In this document: piece by piece, positions 1 to 8,867 of the stretch
Layout of the letters: every line of letters starts with the position of its first letter
Position numbering within the stretch: position 1 is the stretch's first letter
Assembly (NCBI GenBank): GCA_002792115.1
Contig: PFNQ01000042.1
Span: forward strand, 36,322 to 75,486
Length of the DNA: 39,165 bases
Direction: 5' to 3'
Source of the DNA: Candidatus Woesearchaeota archaeon CG_4_10_14_0_2_um_filter_33_13
Lineage (GTDB): Archaea > Nanobdellota > Nanobdellia > Woesearchaeales > GW2011-AR9
Notes under the pieces: model-generated
Seen by the model: the letters and a program-made list of their open reading frames with translations, nothing else
Database searches by the model: none
Told to the model about the DNA's origin: nothing
Program-made: the position numbers and the translations under genes

Positions 1-97
1 TAGCAAAAAGTACTATCAAAATAGCTAGAATCACTATAAAAACTAAAAAAGCATTACCTTTTTTACTTAACCATAAAGATTTGAGTGTATCTATCAT
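1..97 (-). CDS. N-terminal fragment of a small membrane protein, truncated by the window edge
   Basis: Reverse-strand ATG at 97 reads MIDTLKSLWLSKKGNAFLVFIVILAILIVLFA: basic N-terminus followed by a TM helix, open to the window edge. Confidence 0.5.
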   Translation of the reverse strand, partial: MIDTLKSLWLSKKGNAFLVFIVILAILIVLFA

Positions 98-212
98 CCT
101 CAAACAAATTATAAGTAACTATTTTAACTTTTCGTTGCACTCTTATAATTGCATTAAAGAAAATCTTTTTATACTCTTAAATATTAATGTCCTAAAAAGA
201 GGTTAATTAAAC

Positions 213-794
213 GTGAGATCAAATTATATCTTATTGTCGTTGTTATTGCTTTCAGCTATGCTTCTATCCGCGTGTGATTTAATCCCACAAGACCAAGATA
301 ATACTACTCTTATTTTGGAACCAACATCAACTTCCAAAATAATGAATGAAACTCCAATTATGGAAGTTACTCCAGTAAAAGAACCAACGGTTTGTACTAA
401 TAATAACGATTGTGAAGACGGTAAATTATGTATCAATAATCAGTGTGGGACTATCGCAGATATCTATATTACTGAAGGTTGTGATACCAAGTGTAACTTT
501 AACTCTGTTGTTATCGAAACAAGTGATAAACAGACCTTTACTTTAAATCGTGGACAAGGAGATTATACTGCTGCTGGTGCTTTAGAATGGACTTTGATGA
601 ATGGTCCTGATTATTGTCCTGGTAATGATGTTATTGTCCCGGTTAGAATTAAAGCCAAGAATTATGGTAAAATCTTGAGTGAAGAATACGTGACCGTAAA
701 TGTTGGAGAATCAAGTAGAGAAATTACACACCCACAGATTAAGGCTCTTAAATTTACATTTAAAGTTAATTCTGTTAATGAAGTGTGCAAGTGA
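213..794 (+). CDS. Secreted lipoprotein, hypothetical
   Basis: 193-aa ORF with signal peptide and lipobox (LLSAMLLSAC), then a Cys-rich CTNNNDCEDGKLCINNQC segment. Confidence 0.75.
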   Translation: MRSNYILLSLLLLSAMLLSACDLIPQDQDNTTLILEPTSTSKIMNETPIMEVTPVKEPTVCTNNNDCEDGKLCINNQCGTIADIYITEGCDTKCNFNSVVIETSDKQTFTLNRGQGDYTAAGALEWTLMNGPDYCPGNDVIVPVRIKAKNYGKILSEEYVTVNVGESSREITHPQIKALKFTFKVNSVNEVCK

Positions 795-853
795 TAACAG
801 AATAAGACAGAATAAAAAAGAATAAAAAAGAAAAAGAAAGAATGGGGTAAGAG

Positions 854-2098
854 ATGGATTATAGCTTATTACAAAACTTTGCTTTGGCTCTGGGGTTGGG
901 AGCTTTAATTGGTTTGGAAAGGGAATATGCTCGATTTCAAAAACGCGGCCATGATTATGCCGGAATTAGAACCTTCCCCTTAATCGCTGTTTTTGGTGCC
1001 TTGTCAGCATATCTTGGAGAGTTAATTTCACCGTGGATTTTAATAACTGGTATCATTTTAACTGGACTTTTAATTGTTATTGCTTACTTTACTATTACCG
1101 ATAAAAGTAGAAAATATGTTGGTGCAACTTCTGAAATGGCTGGTTTTTTAACATTTTTTATCGGTGTACTTTGTTATCATGGTCAAACTACCTTTGCAGT
1201 AATCTTAGCAGTTGTTATTACATTAATACTTTATGCTAGATCATTCTTACATCACTTTGCCGAAAAGATGAATAAAGAAGAGATGGCTGATACCCTTAAG
1301 TTTGCAGTTATTGCTTTGGTCATACTTCCACTTCTTCCTAACAAAGCTTATGGTCCTTATGAAATTTTTAATCCTTTTGTCATCTGGCTGATGGTTGTCT
1401 TTATTTCTGGAATTAGTTTTGCAGGTTATATTTTTATTAAATGGTTTGGAGAAAGAGGTATAACTTTAGCGGGAATCTTTGGTGGTTTAGTTAGTAGTAC
1501 AGCTGTGACAACTAGCTTTGCGCAAAGAAGTAAAAAAGAAACTACTATTTTTAAAGCATTAGCATTAGGAGTAATCTTAGCCAATACTGTTATGTTTGTT
1601 AGAATTCTAATTGAAGTCTTTGTTATCAATCCAAAATTGTTTGTAATGATGTTGGTTCCTTTTTCAGTCTTAATTTTGATCTCTGTTATCTTTTCATACA
1701 TCCTTTGGATTAAAGCTAAGAATGTTAAAGGAAAAGTTGAATTGTCATCACCTTTTACTTTGGGACCAGCATTAAAGTTTGGTCTGTTTTTTGCATTTAT
1801 TCTTGCCGTAGTCAAGTTGGCAGATGTTTATCTTTCTTCAAAAGGGGTCTATTTAGTAAGCTTTATTTCTGGGTTTGCAGATGTCGATGCCATTACAGTT
1901 TCTTTGTCACAATTAGCAAAAACCACATTGGATATGAACACGGCTAGAAATGGTATTGTTATTGCTGCTTTGACTAATATTGCTGTTAAGGGGGGAATTG
2001 TTTATTGGTTTGGTGATAGAAAGAAGTTTGCTAAGATTATCTTAAGTTTATATCTGGCTTTAATTGTGTTAGGGGTCACTTTAATCTTTTTATTTTAA
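854..2098 (+). CDS. MgtC/SapB and DUF4010 family membrane protein
   Basis: N-terminus LGLGALIGLEREYARF...AGIRTFPLIAVFGALSAYLG is typical of MgtC; C-terminal multi-TM DUF4010-like region. Confidence 0.85.
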   Translation: MDYSLLQNFALALGLGALIGLEREYARFQKRGHDYAGIRTFPLIAVFGALSAYLGELISPWILITGIILTGLLIVIAYFTITDKSRKYVGATSEMAGFLTFFIGVLCYHGQTTFAVILAVVITLILYARSFLHHFAEKMNKEEMADTLKFAVIALVILPLLPNKAYGPYEIFNPFVIWLMVVFISGISFAGYIFIKWFGERGITLAGIFGGLVSSTAVTTSFAQRSKKETTIFKALALGVILANTVMFVRILIEVFVINPKLFVMMLVPFSVLILISVIFSYILWIKAKNVKGKVELSSPFTLGPALKFGLFFAFILAVVKLADVYLSSKGVYLVSFISGFADVDAITVSLSQLAKTTLDMNTARNGIVIAALTNIAVKGGIVYWFGDRKKFAKIILSLYLALIVLGVTLIFLF

Positions 2099-2141
2099 TT
2101 AATAAAGATTTTAGAAATCATAAAAATTTTAAAAAGTAAAC

Positions 2142-2450
2142 TTAAAAAAACTGAATCCTTGGTTTTAATTCCTTTTTATCTTCTTGTTTGTTAGCCAAGT
2201 TAAGAAAACTGCTAAAGTCTGGAGGGGTGTCAGGAACTTTATTTTTTTCTGTTACTGTAGTGTCCAAATTATCACCAAACATACTCATAAACCCAGTGTT
2301 ATTAGTTTCAGCATCTGGTTTAGAAACTTCTTGGACGTTTGTTCTAATCTCATTATTTAATCCTGTTTTGTTAGTAAAATGAGATAAGATTTCCATTACT
2401 TTCTGGATATCCTCATGAGAATCTTCCTTTGTATCAATTGTTATTTTCAT
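2142..2450 (-). CDS. Hypothetical protein
   Basis: 102-aa ORF filling the gap between genes; the antisense ORF 2188-2382 is weaker. Confidence 0.55.
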   Translation of the reverse strand: MKITIDTKEDSHEDIQKVMEILSHFTNKTGLNNEIRTNVQEVSKPDAETNNTGFMSMFGDNLDTTVTEKNKVPDTPPDFSSFLNLANKQEDKKELKPRIQFF

Positions 2451-2516
2451 GGCCTATCACCTATCTTGCAAGAATTTCAAGGAATATTTAATCTTTACGA
2501 AAATGATAAGAAAATG

Positions 2517-2680
2517 TGCGCCAGCCGGGACTTTCGTAATCCCCAGGTCTTATGAGCGGGAACGCGAGTGACCGCGAATCCCCCTACCAGATCTGGGAGA
2601 TCTGATTCGAACCCGAATCAACGGCTCTCCTCTTTGGAAAAAATGGAAGGCCGCTATCCTAGCCATTAGACTACTGGCGC
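2517..2680 (-). tRNA. tRNA-Gly(TCC) with two introns: 2627-2643 (17 nt, position 37/38) and 2531-2605 (75 nt, T-loop position 59/60)
   Basis: Manual cloverleaf: acceptor GCGCCAG/CTGGCGC+A73; D-arm GTC/GAT; anticodon arm GCGGC-CTTCCA-[17 nt]-A-GCCGT; variable TGAT; T-arm TCGGG-TTCGAA-[75 nt]-T-CCCGG. Mature length 72 nt. The T-loop intron has a BHB: outer GGG/CCC, central TTCG/CGAA, bulges AA|T and AG|T. Confidence 0.88.
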
Positions 2681-2699
2681 GTATATAGCAAAACAAGGG

Positions 2700-2716
2700 T
2701 TTTATTTATAAAACTT
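2700..2716 (-). promoter_or_regulatory. TATA-type promoter for tRNA-Gly
   Basis: Reverse strand reads AGTTTTATAAATAAAAC, about 27 nt upstream of G1. Confidence 0.5.
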
Positions 2717-2764
2717 ACTCTTGAACAAAAAGATAAATAAAGCAATATCGCTTTTCTAGGAGAT

Positions 2765-3433
2765 ATGAATCAAAAAGTTAAGAAAACAGAATTAGAAACT
2801 ATTTTTGTCTTTGGCGCCCATACTGACGATTTTGTTATTGGGGCCGGTGGAACTTTAGCAAAATACGTCCAGGAAGGCAAAAAGGTCATTTCAATTGTCT
2901 TTTCTTTAGGAGAATTATCCCATCCTTGGATTAAAGACCATGTTATTAAGAGTATTCGTTCTAAAGAAACTCTAGATGCCGGTGAGATAATGGGCTGTGA
3001 AACCTTTTTCTTAAACTTAAGGGATCAAAAGATTAGTGAGGATTATCTTAAAAACAATACGGAAGATAAACTATTAGCTTTGTTAATAAAACATCAACCT
3101 ACAAAGATCTTTACTCATAGTATTGAAGATCCTCATCCGGATCATAAAACGGTGCACAAAATTACTTTAGAGCTTTACGATAAGCTAAACTTTGAACCAA
3201 AACCAGAAGTCTATGTTTATTCTGTTTGGAATCCGGTTTCTTTCAAGACCGGTTGGCCATCTTTATATGTTAATATAACAAATACATTCTCCATTAAATT
3301 ACAAGCACTCAAGACGTTTAGGAGTCAGAAGATTCATGTTGCTTATCCATTTATCTTACTATTGTTTCGAGCATTTTTACAAGGGATTAAAATCAGAACT
3401 TGGTTTGGGGAAAGATTCTATCGAGTAAAATGA
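2765..3433 (+). CDS. PIG-L/LmbE family deacetylase
   Basis: FGAHTDDFVIGAGGTLAKY and DPHPDHKTVH motifs. Confidence 0.9.
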   Translation: MNQKVKKTELETIFVFGAHTDDFVIGAGGTLAKYVQEGKKVISIVFSLGELSHPWIKDHVIKSIRSKETLDAGEIMGCETFFLNLRDQKISEDYLKNNTEDKLLALLIKHQPTKIFTHSIEDPHPDHKTVHKITLELYDKLNFEPKPEVYVYSVWNPVSFKTGWPSLYVNITNTFSIKLQALKTFRSQKIHVAYPFILLLFRAFLQGIKIRTWFGERFYRVK

Positions 3434-4566
3434 GTGAAAAAATAAAATTATTGGTAGTGGCTGACACCTATTATCCTATGGTAGATGGAACTCTTAAGTT
3501 TGTTGAGGAGTTTGTAAAAAGAGCAGGGAAAGACTTTGATTATCACCTTTTAGTCCCTAATTTTAAGGATCAAAAGGATACCCCTCGAGTTACATTTGTA
3601 AAAGTTTCTCGATTTATTAAACTGTCAGGGTATCATTCTATAAAGATCTTTTCTTTGAGCAATTTTCGTAAAATTTCAAAGGCTGTTAAAGAAAATGACA
3701 TCATCTTTGTTCAAGGTCCAGTATTCCTTAGTGCTTTATCAATCTTAATCGGCAAATTAAAGAAGAAAAAAGTAGTTTTTTACATGCATGTTGACCTGTG
3801 GAACTTTTTTAAGAATGTTTTGGTAACCCCTATTTTAAAAGTGTTATACTTTTTTATGAAACCTTTTGTTAAGATCTTAGGCAATAATTGTTCTTTAGTT
3901 TTAGTTCCTTATCGCGATCTTATTGACACATTGAAAGCTAAAAAAGTTAATGTTCCTGTTAAGGTTGTTCATTTAGGAGTTGATATTAATAAATTCTTTC
4001 CAGTTAAGGACAAGAACAATATCAGAAAAAAATTATCTCTTCCACAAGAAAAGATGATCATTGGTTATGTGGGGAGGGTTTCTAATGAAAAGAACACCCA
4101 TACTTTACTAGAAGCTTTTAAGAAATTACCTCAACAAAATAATCTTCATCTTTTAATTGTCGGGGATGGGTCTGTCAATTTGGTTAAAGAATTAAAATCA
4201 ATTTCTAATTGTACCGTTACTGGCTTCGTCAGGAATGTAGAAGATTATTATCAGGCTATGGATATTTTTGTTATGCCTAGTCTAACAGAAACAACTTCGC
4301 TAGCGACTTTAGAAGCAATGTCTACTGGTTTGCCTGTAATTGCTACAAAAGTTGGTTTTATTAAAGAATATCTTTCTAAAGAACATAATGGTTTGTTCTT
4401 TCCAAGGAATAGTTCTGGCATGTTAGCTGTTAAGTTAGAACAATTATTAAATAGTCCCGCACTTAGAGAAAAATTGGGTCATAATGCTCGTAAAACTGTA
4501 GCCTATTCTTTCTCCTGGGAAAGATCAATTAATAAAATTAAAAGAATTTTTCTTGAACAATTATAA
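3430..4566 (+). CDS. Glycosyltransferase family 4
   Basis: VVADTYYPMVDGTLKFVEEF, GYVGRVSNEKNTHTLLEAF, MPSLTETTSLATLEAMSTGLPVIAT. Start chosen at 3430, an ATGA overlap with the PIG-L stop, rather than 3400. Confidence 0.9.
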   Translation: MSEKIKLLVVADTYYPMVDGTLKFVEEFVKRAGKDFDYHLLVPNFKDQKDTPRVTFVKVSRFIKLSGYHSIKIFSLSNFRKISKAVKENDIIFVQGPVFLSALSILIGKLKKKKVVFYMHVDLWNFFKNVLVTPILKVLYFFMKPFVKILGNNCSLVLVPYRDLIDTLKAKKVNVPVKVVHLGVDINKFFPVKDKNNIRKKLSLPQEKMIIGYVGRVSNEKNTHTLLEAFKKLPQQNNLHLLIVGDGSVNLVKELKSISNCTVTGFVRNVEDYYQAMDIFVMPSLTETTSLATLEAMSTGLPVIATKVGFIKEYLSKEHNGLFFPRNSSGMLAVKLEQLLNSPALREKLGHNARKTVAYSFSWERSINKIKRIFLEQL

Positions 4567-4690
4567 TTAAAATAGGCTCCAGCTTTACCCAAAATTTACT
4601 TAAAATCTACTCAAAATTCTTCTTATAATAGATATGCATATGTGTTATAAGCGTAAAGTTTAAAAACCAGACTTAAATCAAAAATTTAAC

Positions 4691-4924
4691 ATGGAAGAAC
4701 ACAATTATGAGGAAGAGAAACAGGAAAAAGTTACTGAAGAAGACGAATTTGGGACTGATTTCATGGATGGTTATGATGATGATGAAGAAGTGGAAGAATG
4801 TTCTGAATGCGGTTCAGCAGTACATGAAGAACGCAAGGTTATTCGAACCATTGGTGGCGAAAAATTCACGTTCTGTTCTAAAGAGTGCGCTGATGAATTT
4901 GAAGAGACAATGGGTGAAAACTAG
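4691..4924 (+). CDS. Small acidic TRASH/MYM-like zinc-binding protein
   Basis: CSECGSAV...FTFCSKECADEFEE (C-x2-C...C-x3-C). Confidence 0.7.
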   Translation: MEEHNYEEEKQEKVTEEDEFGTDFMDGYDDDEEVEECSECGSAVHEERKVIRTIGGEKFTFCSKECADEFEETMGEN

Positions 4925-5883
4925 TTCTTTTTTTCTTCAATTTCTCTTTTTTCTGGCGGTAAATACTTTAATCCCAAGATTTTAAATATTTCTCTTTCAT
5001 TTCTGCCTGCAACTTTTGTCTTAGTTTTGAGATCATAAAGTCCATATTCATTAAGAGTATATCCCTTGCTAAGAGCAATCTTACGTATATTTATATTAAA
5101 CTCTTTGCTGCCGATAAAGTAAAGCATCGCTGCTCCAAATTCCTCTTCTTTAAAGACTCTTAAATCTACTTGCAGATCGTTCTTTAAACGGATAGAACTT
5201 CTAGTTTTACCATGGCTCAAAATCGCGTTTTTTTCTGGAAAAGACAAAAAATGATTCATCACCTTTTCAGCATTTTTTGAAATAACTAAGAAATCTAAGT
5301 CTCCAATCGTTGCTTTTTTTCTTCTGAATGAACCTACAACTTCAATTCTCTTTACAAAAGTGGATTTTTTAAAATGTTTAAGTATCCTTTCAACAACTGG
5401 CTGTGCTTCTTTCCAAGGCCAGCGTTGCGGTTTTCTCTTCAACAGATCAAAACCCTGCTTAAGAATTTCCTCGCTCTTTTCCCCAAATCCTGGAAGTTCT
5501 CTGATGGTTTTATTTTTGATAGCTTTTTCTAAGTCTCTTAAAGTTTTAACTTTTAATTTTTGGTAGAGAACTTTAATTTTCTTTGGGCCTAGTCCAGGAA
5601 TCTGGTTCAGGCCTTCAATATCAATCTGTGTCTCTTTTTTTAGTTGTTCATAATATTTCAACCTTCCTGTAAAAATAATCTCTTCAATCTTCTTAGCAAT
5701 ATGTTCTCCAACTCCGGGAATCTCTTCCAATTTTCCATGTTTATAGACTAAAGCAATGTCTTCAGAAAGGTTTTCTATTCCTCGGGCAGCGTTTCTGTAT
5801 GCCTGAGGTTTAAATTTAATATCTTGTAACTCTAAAATATCAGCAATATTGTACAATATTTCAGCTATCTTTTGATTTAACAT
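4921..5883 (-). CDS. polX: Family X (Pol beta-like) DNA polymerase, PolX without PHP domain
   Basis: HhH region EIPGVGEHIAKKIEEI / IPGLGPKKIKVLYQKL; nucleotidyltransferase region VEVVGSFRRKKATIGDLDFLV; terminal YGLYDLKTKTKVAGRNEREIFKILGLKYLPPEKRE. Confidence 0.88.
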   Translation of the reverse strand: MLNQKIAEILYNIADILELQDIKFKPQAYRNAARGIENLSEDIALVYKHGKLEEIPGVGEHIAKKIEEIIFTGRLKYYEQLKKETQIDIEGLNQIPGLGPKKIKVLYQKLKVKTLRDLEKAIKNKTIRELPGFGEKSEEILKQGFDLLKRKPQRWPWKEAQPVVERILKHFKKSTFVKRIEVVGSFRRKKATIGDLDFLVISKNAEKVMNHFLSFPEKNAILSHGKTRSSIRLKNDLQVDLRVFKEEEFGAAMLYFIGSKEFNINIRKIALSKGYTLNEYGLYDLKTKTKVAGRNEREIFKILGLKYLPPEKREIEEKKN

Positions 5884-5949
5884 CTATCTCCATTCAATTA
5901 AAATAAGTAAGAAAAAGAAGTTTATAAAATTTATTAATTGAATTCCTAA

Positions 5950-6765
5950 TTAATCTTTTTTCTTCTCTTTGGGAGCAGAATAAGTATAACCTGATTTTTG
6001 AAGAGCATCTCCTTGATTACCACTTAATAAGGCACTATAATGTTGGCTCATTTCTTTTGTGTCTCTCCAAACGTGCGGTTTATCATGTTTCCAACCAGCC
6101 TTCTCAAATTTAGGAGTTAAGTACTCAGCCAAATCTACTCTGTCGTCTTCATCACTAAAGATTCCACCAATTGCTTCATTAACTAAATTAGCTGTATAAA
6201 ATTTCTTGGTAGTTTCTCCAATTGATCTTAATCTGTCAATAACATCAAGCTTTGTACTACCTTTTAAACTTTTAATGTAACCACTGCTTAAGATGTTAGT
6301 TGGGTTTCTACCATCAGCAGAATAATACTTAGACATAAATTGGCCTTTAAACTCTCGCAAATCTTTCTTGTCCATTTTAATTTTTTTAGCATGGGCAACA
6401 AACTTCTCAAACCTTTTTCCCATAGCTTTTTGTAAGAAAGTATCAACATATGATTCTAAAATCTCCGCTAACTTATCCTCATCTTGTAACTTAAATTCGT
6501 CAGCAGCAGCATGTTTGTCCAATGTTTTGTGAGCAACATTGTATGCTCCAGGAAAACCTTTTGGATCAGAAGGATGACCAAAAATGGCATAATGAGCGTG
6601 GTGAGCAAATTGTTGACCAAAAATAGCTTCAGGATCATTAAATCTTTCGAAGGCAGCAACCCTGTCCTTGAATGCTTTTCCCTTTTCATGATGAAAACCT
6701 CTAAACTCAGCAACAATATCATCTACAGTTTTAGGTTTTCTTTTATCGGCCATAGCTTTAACCAA
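5950..6765 (-). CDS. Hypothetical protein
   Basis: 271-aa ORF, hydrophilic and mostly helical in appearance; no family recognised. Confidence 0.7.
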   Translation of the reverse strand: MVKAMADKRKPKTVDDIVAEFRGFHHEKGKAFKDRVAAFERFNDPEAIFGQQFAHHAHYAIFGHPSDPKGFPGAYNVAHKTLDKHAAADEFKLQDEDKLAEILESYVDTFLQKAMGKRFEKFVAHAKKIKMDKKDLREFKGQFMSKYYSADGRNPTNILSSGYIKSLKGSTKLDVIDRLRSIGETTKKFYTANLVNEAIGGIFSDEDDRVDLAEYLTPKFEKAGWKHDKPHVWRDTKEMSQHYSALLSGNQGDALQKSGYTYSAPKEKKKD

Positions 6766-6836
6766 TGTTCCTGACTTTTTAAATATTTCTTTTCTTCAAT
6801 AGTCTACTAATTAAGCAAATTATCTTGTTATTGACC

Positions 6837-6912
6837 AAAATGTCACACCTCTTTTGAGAATAGTTATAACCATACAAAACATATTATATTGTTACATACA
6901 AAAATGTCACAC
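6837..6912. repeat. Direct repeat AAAATGTCACAC (6837-6848 and 6901-6912) bracketing a promoter
   Basis: Two exact 12-nt copies 64 bp apart, on either side of AT-rich TATA-like CATATTATATTG (~6880-6890). Confidence 0.6.
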
Positions 6913-6933
6913 TCAAACGGAGGAGATTAAATA

Positions 6934-8838
6934 ATGGCTAAGAAACCCACTAACAAAACAATTAAGGCTAAACAAATTAAGACAATAACTCAGGCTGATG
7001 ATAAAACAGCAACTATGCAACCTTCTGCTCCTAAATTGCCACCAGAATTACAAAAAAAGTTAGATGCACTGAAATCTAAATTAGATGAATTTAAAGATAA
7101 AGTTTTAGAAAAGTTTGGAGATTATATTGTTGGGATAACTTTGTTGCCACCAGAAAAACAACCTGCTTCTCATGACAATCAAATAGAAAATAAAGGTAAG
7201 GAAGCTACTAAAGAACCAAATAAAGATCAAATTAATTTGATGGTTGTAGTTGATGATACTACTTCTACTAAGATGACTAAGGACGAATTACATCAAAAGT
7301 TTAGTAGTATTATTTCAAAGTTTGCTGAGGAGACCGATAAAAACATCCTTGTTCAAAGTGTTTTACTTACTGACATTTGGCAAAGTTGTTACGACGCAAA
7401 ATATGATCTTAACAGATTAATTTCTTTAGGTGCCCCCATTCATGATACCGGGATGTTAGCAGCGATTAAAATTTCTGAAATCCATAAAAGTATGGTTATT
7501 AAGAAATTTGATAAATACATCTTAAGCTACGTTCTTGCCGGTTCTTTAACTCAAGGAAAAGCAACCCACTCTTCTGATATTGATGTTTGGATTGTTATTG
7601 ATGATACTGATGTTAAGAAGATGACTCGGGCAGAGTTAAAAGACAAACTTCGGGCAATCATTATTGGTATGGGTGTAGAGGCAGGTGAGATGACCGGTAT
7701 TAAAAATAAGTTAAACATTCAGGTTTATATCTTAACAGACTTCTGGGAATCATTAAAAGATGCTAACCCCATAATCTTTACTTTATTACGAGATGGAGTT
7801 CCTTTCTATGACCGAGGAATATTCATGCCTTGGAAACAGTTGTTGAGAATGGGAAGAATCAAGCCAAGTAGAGAAGCCATTGACTTGTTTATGAGTACTG
7901 GTGAACAAAGTCTTAATCGAGTTAAATTAAGATTAAAAGAGATGGGTATGGAAGATACTTACTATGCTATCTTAACACCAAGTCAGGCAGCATTAATGTT
8001 ATATGGCGTGCCACCACCAACCCCCAGAGAAACACCTGATGTCATTGAAGAAATTTTTGTTAAGAAAGAGAAACTTCTTGAAAAAGAATATATCACTATT
8101 TTACGAAACAATGTTAATATTAGAAAACAGATTGAGCATGGGGATAAGAAAGAATTAACTGGAACAGAACTAGATCTGCTTCTTAACAATGCTGAAAAGT
8201 ACCTTAAAAGAATTGAACTATTGTTTAAGCAGATAGAGGAAATGCACAACCAAAAAAGTATCTTAATACTTTATGATGAGATTATTACTATCATCAGGGA
8301 TGTGTTAAAATTGGAAGGTATTGAGAAATCTCAAGATGCTGAGATAGTTAAGTTGTTTGAGGATGAGTTAATTTCTACTGGAAAGGTTCCAGCTCGCTAC
8401 TTGCGTGACTTAAACGAGATTGTAGAAGCTAAGAATAAGCATGATGTCAAAAAGTTAACTAAAGCGGATATTGAAGCCGCTCGCAAAGGCAGTAGCGGTT
8501 TAATTCGTTTCTTAGTTGAGTATATGCAACGTAAGAGAGGAAGAGAATTGGAAAGAGCTAAGATCCGTATTAAATATGGTGAAAAATATGGAGAAATTGT
8601 TCTTTTAGATAAATATGCTTTTGTTATCTTTGATATCGATGCTAAAGATAAAAAATATGAAAAAGCTCGTATTAATCCAGATGGAAGTTTAGGAACGATG
8701 GAAAGTTCATCTGCTGAGGAATATGAACATGCTTTGGCTTCTGCACTCTTACCTAAGAAAGCTTTTATCAAAGAACCAATCTTTGAAGATATTAAAAGAG
8801 TCTTTGGCAGAGATGTAGAAATCTTAGTTAATTATTAA
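6934..8838 (+). CDS. Tandem nucleotidyltransferase-fold protein
   Basis: Second module YVLAGSLTQGKATHSSDIDVWIVIDDTD is a GS-x(n)-DxD NTase signature; the first module INLMVVVDDTTSTKMTKDELHQKF aligns with it but lacks GS/DxD. RBS GGAGGAG upstream. Confidence 0.85.
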   Translation: MAKKPTNKTIKAKQIKTITQADDKTATMQPSAPKLPPELQKKLDALKSKLDEFKDKVLEKFGDYIVGITLLPPEKQPASHDNQIENKGKEATKEPNKDQINLMVVVDDTTSTKMTKDELHQKFSSIISKFAEETDKNILVQSVLLTDIWQSCYDAKYDLNRLISLGAPIHDTGMLAAIKISEIHKSMVIKKFDKYILSYVLAGSLTQGKATHSSDIDVWIVIDDTDVKKMTRAELKDKLRAIIIGMGVEAGEMTGIKNKLNIQVYILTDFWESLKDANPIIFTLLRDGVPFYDRGIFMPWKQLLRMGRIKPSREAIDLFMSTGEQSLNRVKLRLKEMGMEDTYYAILTPSQAALMLYGVPPPTPRETPDVIEEIFVKKEKLLEKEYITILRNNVNIRKQIEHGDKKELTGTELDLLLNNAEKYLKRIELLFKQIEEMHNQKSILILYDEIITIIRDVLKLEGIEKSQDAEIVKLFEDELISTGKVPARYLRDLNEIVEAKNKHDVKKLTKADIEAARKGSSGLIRFLVEYMQRKRGRELERAKIRIKYGEKYGEIVLLDKYAFVIFDIDAKDKKYEKARINPDGSLGTMESSSAEEYEHALASALLPKKAFIKEPIFEDIKRVFGRDVEILVNY

Positions 8839-8867
8839 CTTTTATTTTTTTAATTTTATTTAACCTT

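Noticed and set aside
1426-1815. Antisense ORF opposite the MgtC-like gene, and similar antisense ORFs (e.g. 224-436, 5360-5566, 7983-8249, 8397-8771, 13522-14016, 14973-15224, 21710-21961, 31862-32167)
   Set aside because: They overlap strong coding genes and have low-complexity translations with no family features.
4921-4924. Shared palindromic CTAG forming both convergent stop codons (4691-4924 and polX)
   Set aside because: Explained by tight convergent packing; not informative on its own.
4707-4985. 92-aa ORF overlapping the zinc-binding gene in another frame
   Set aside because: The 4691-4924 frame has a coherent Cys motif; this one gives MMMMKKWKN-like low-complexity sequence.
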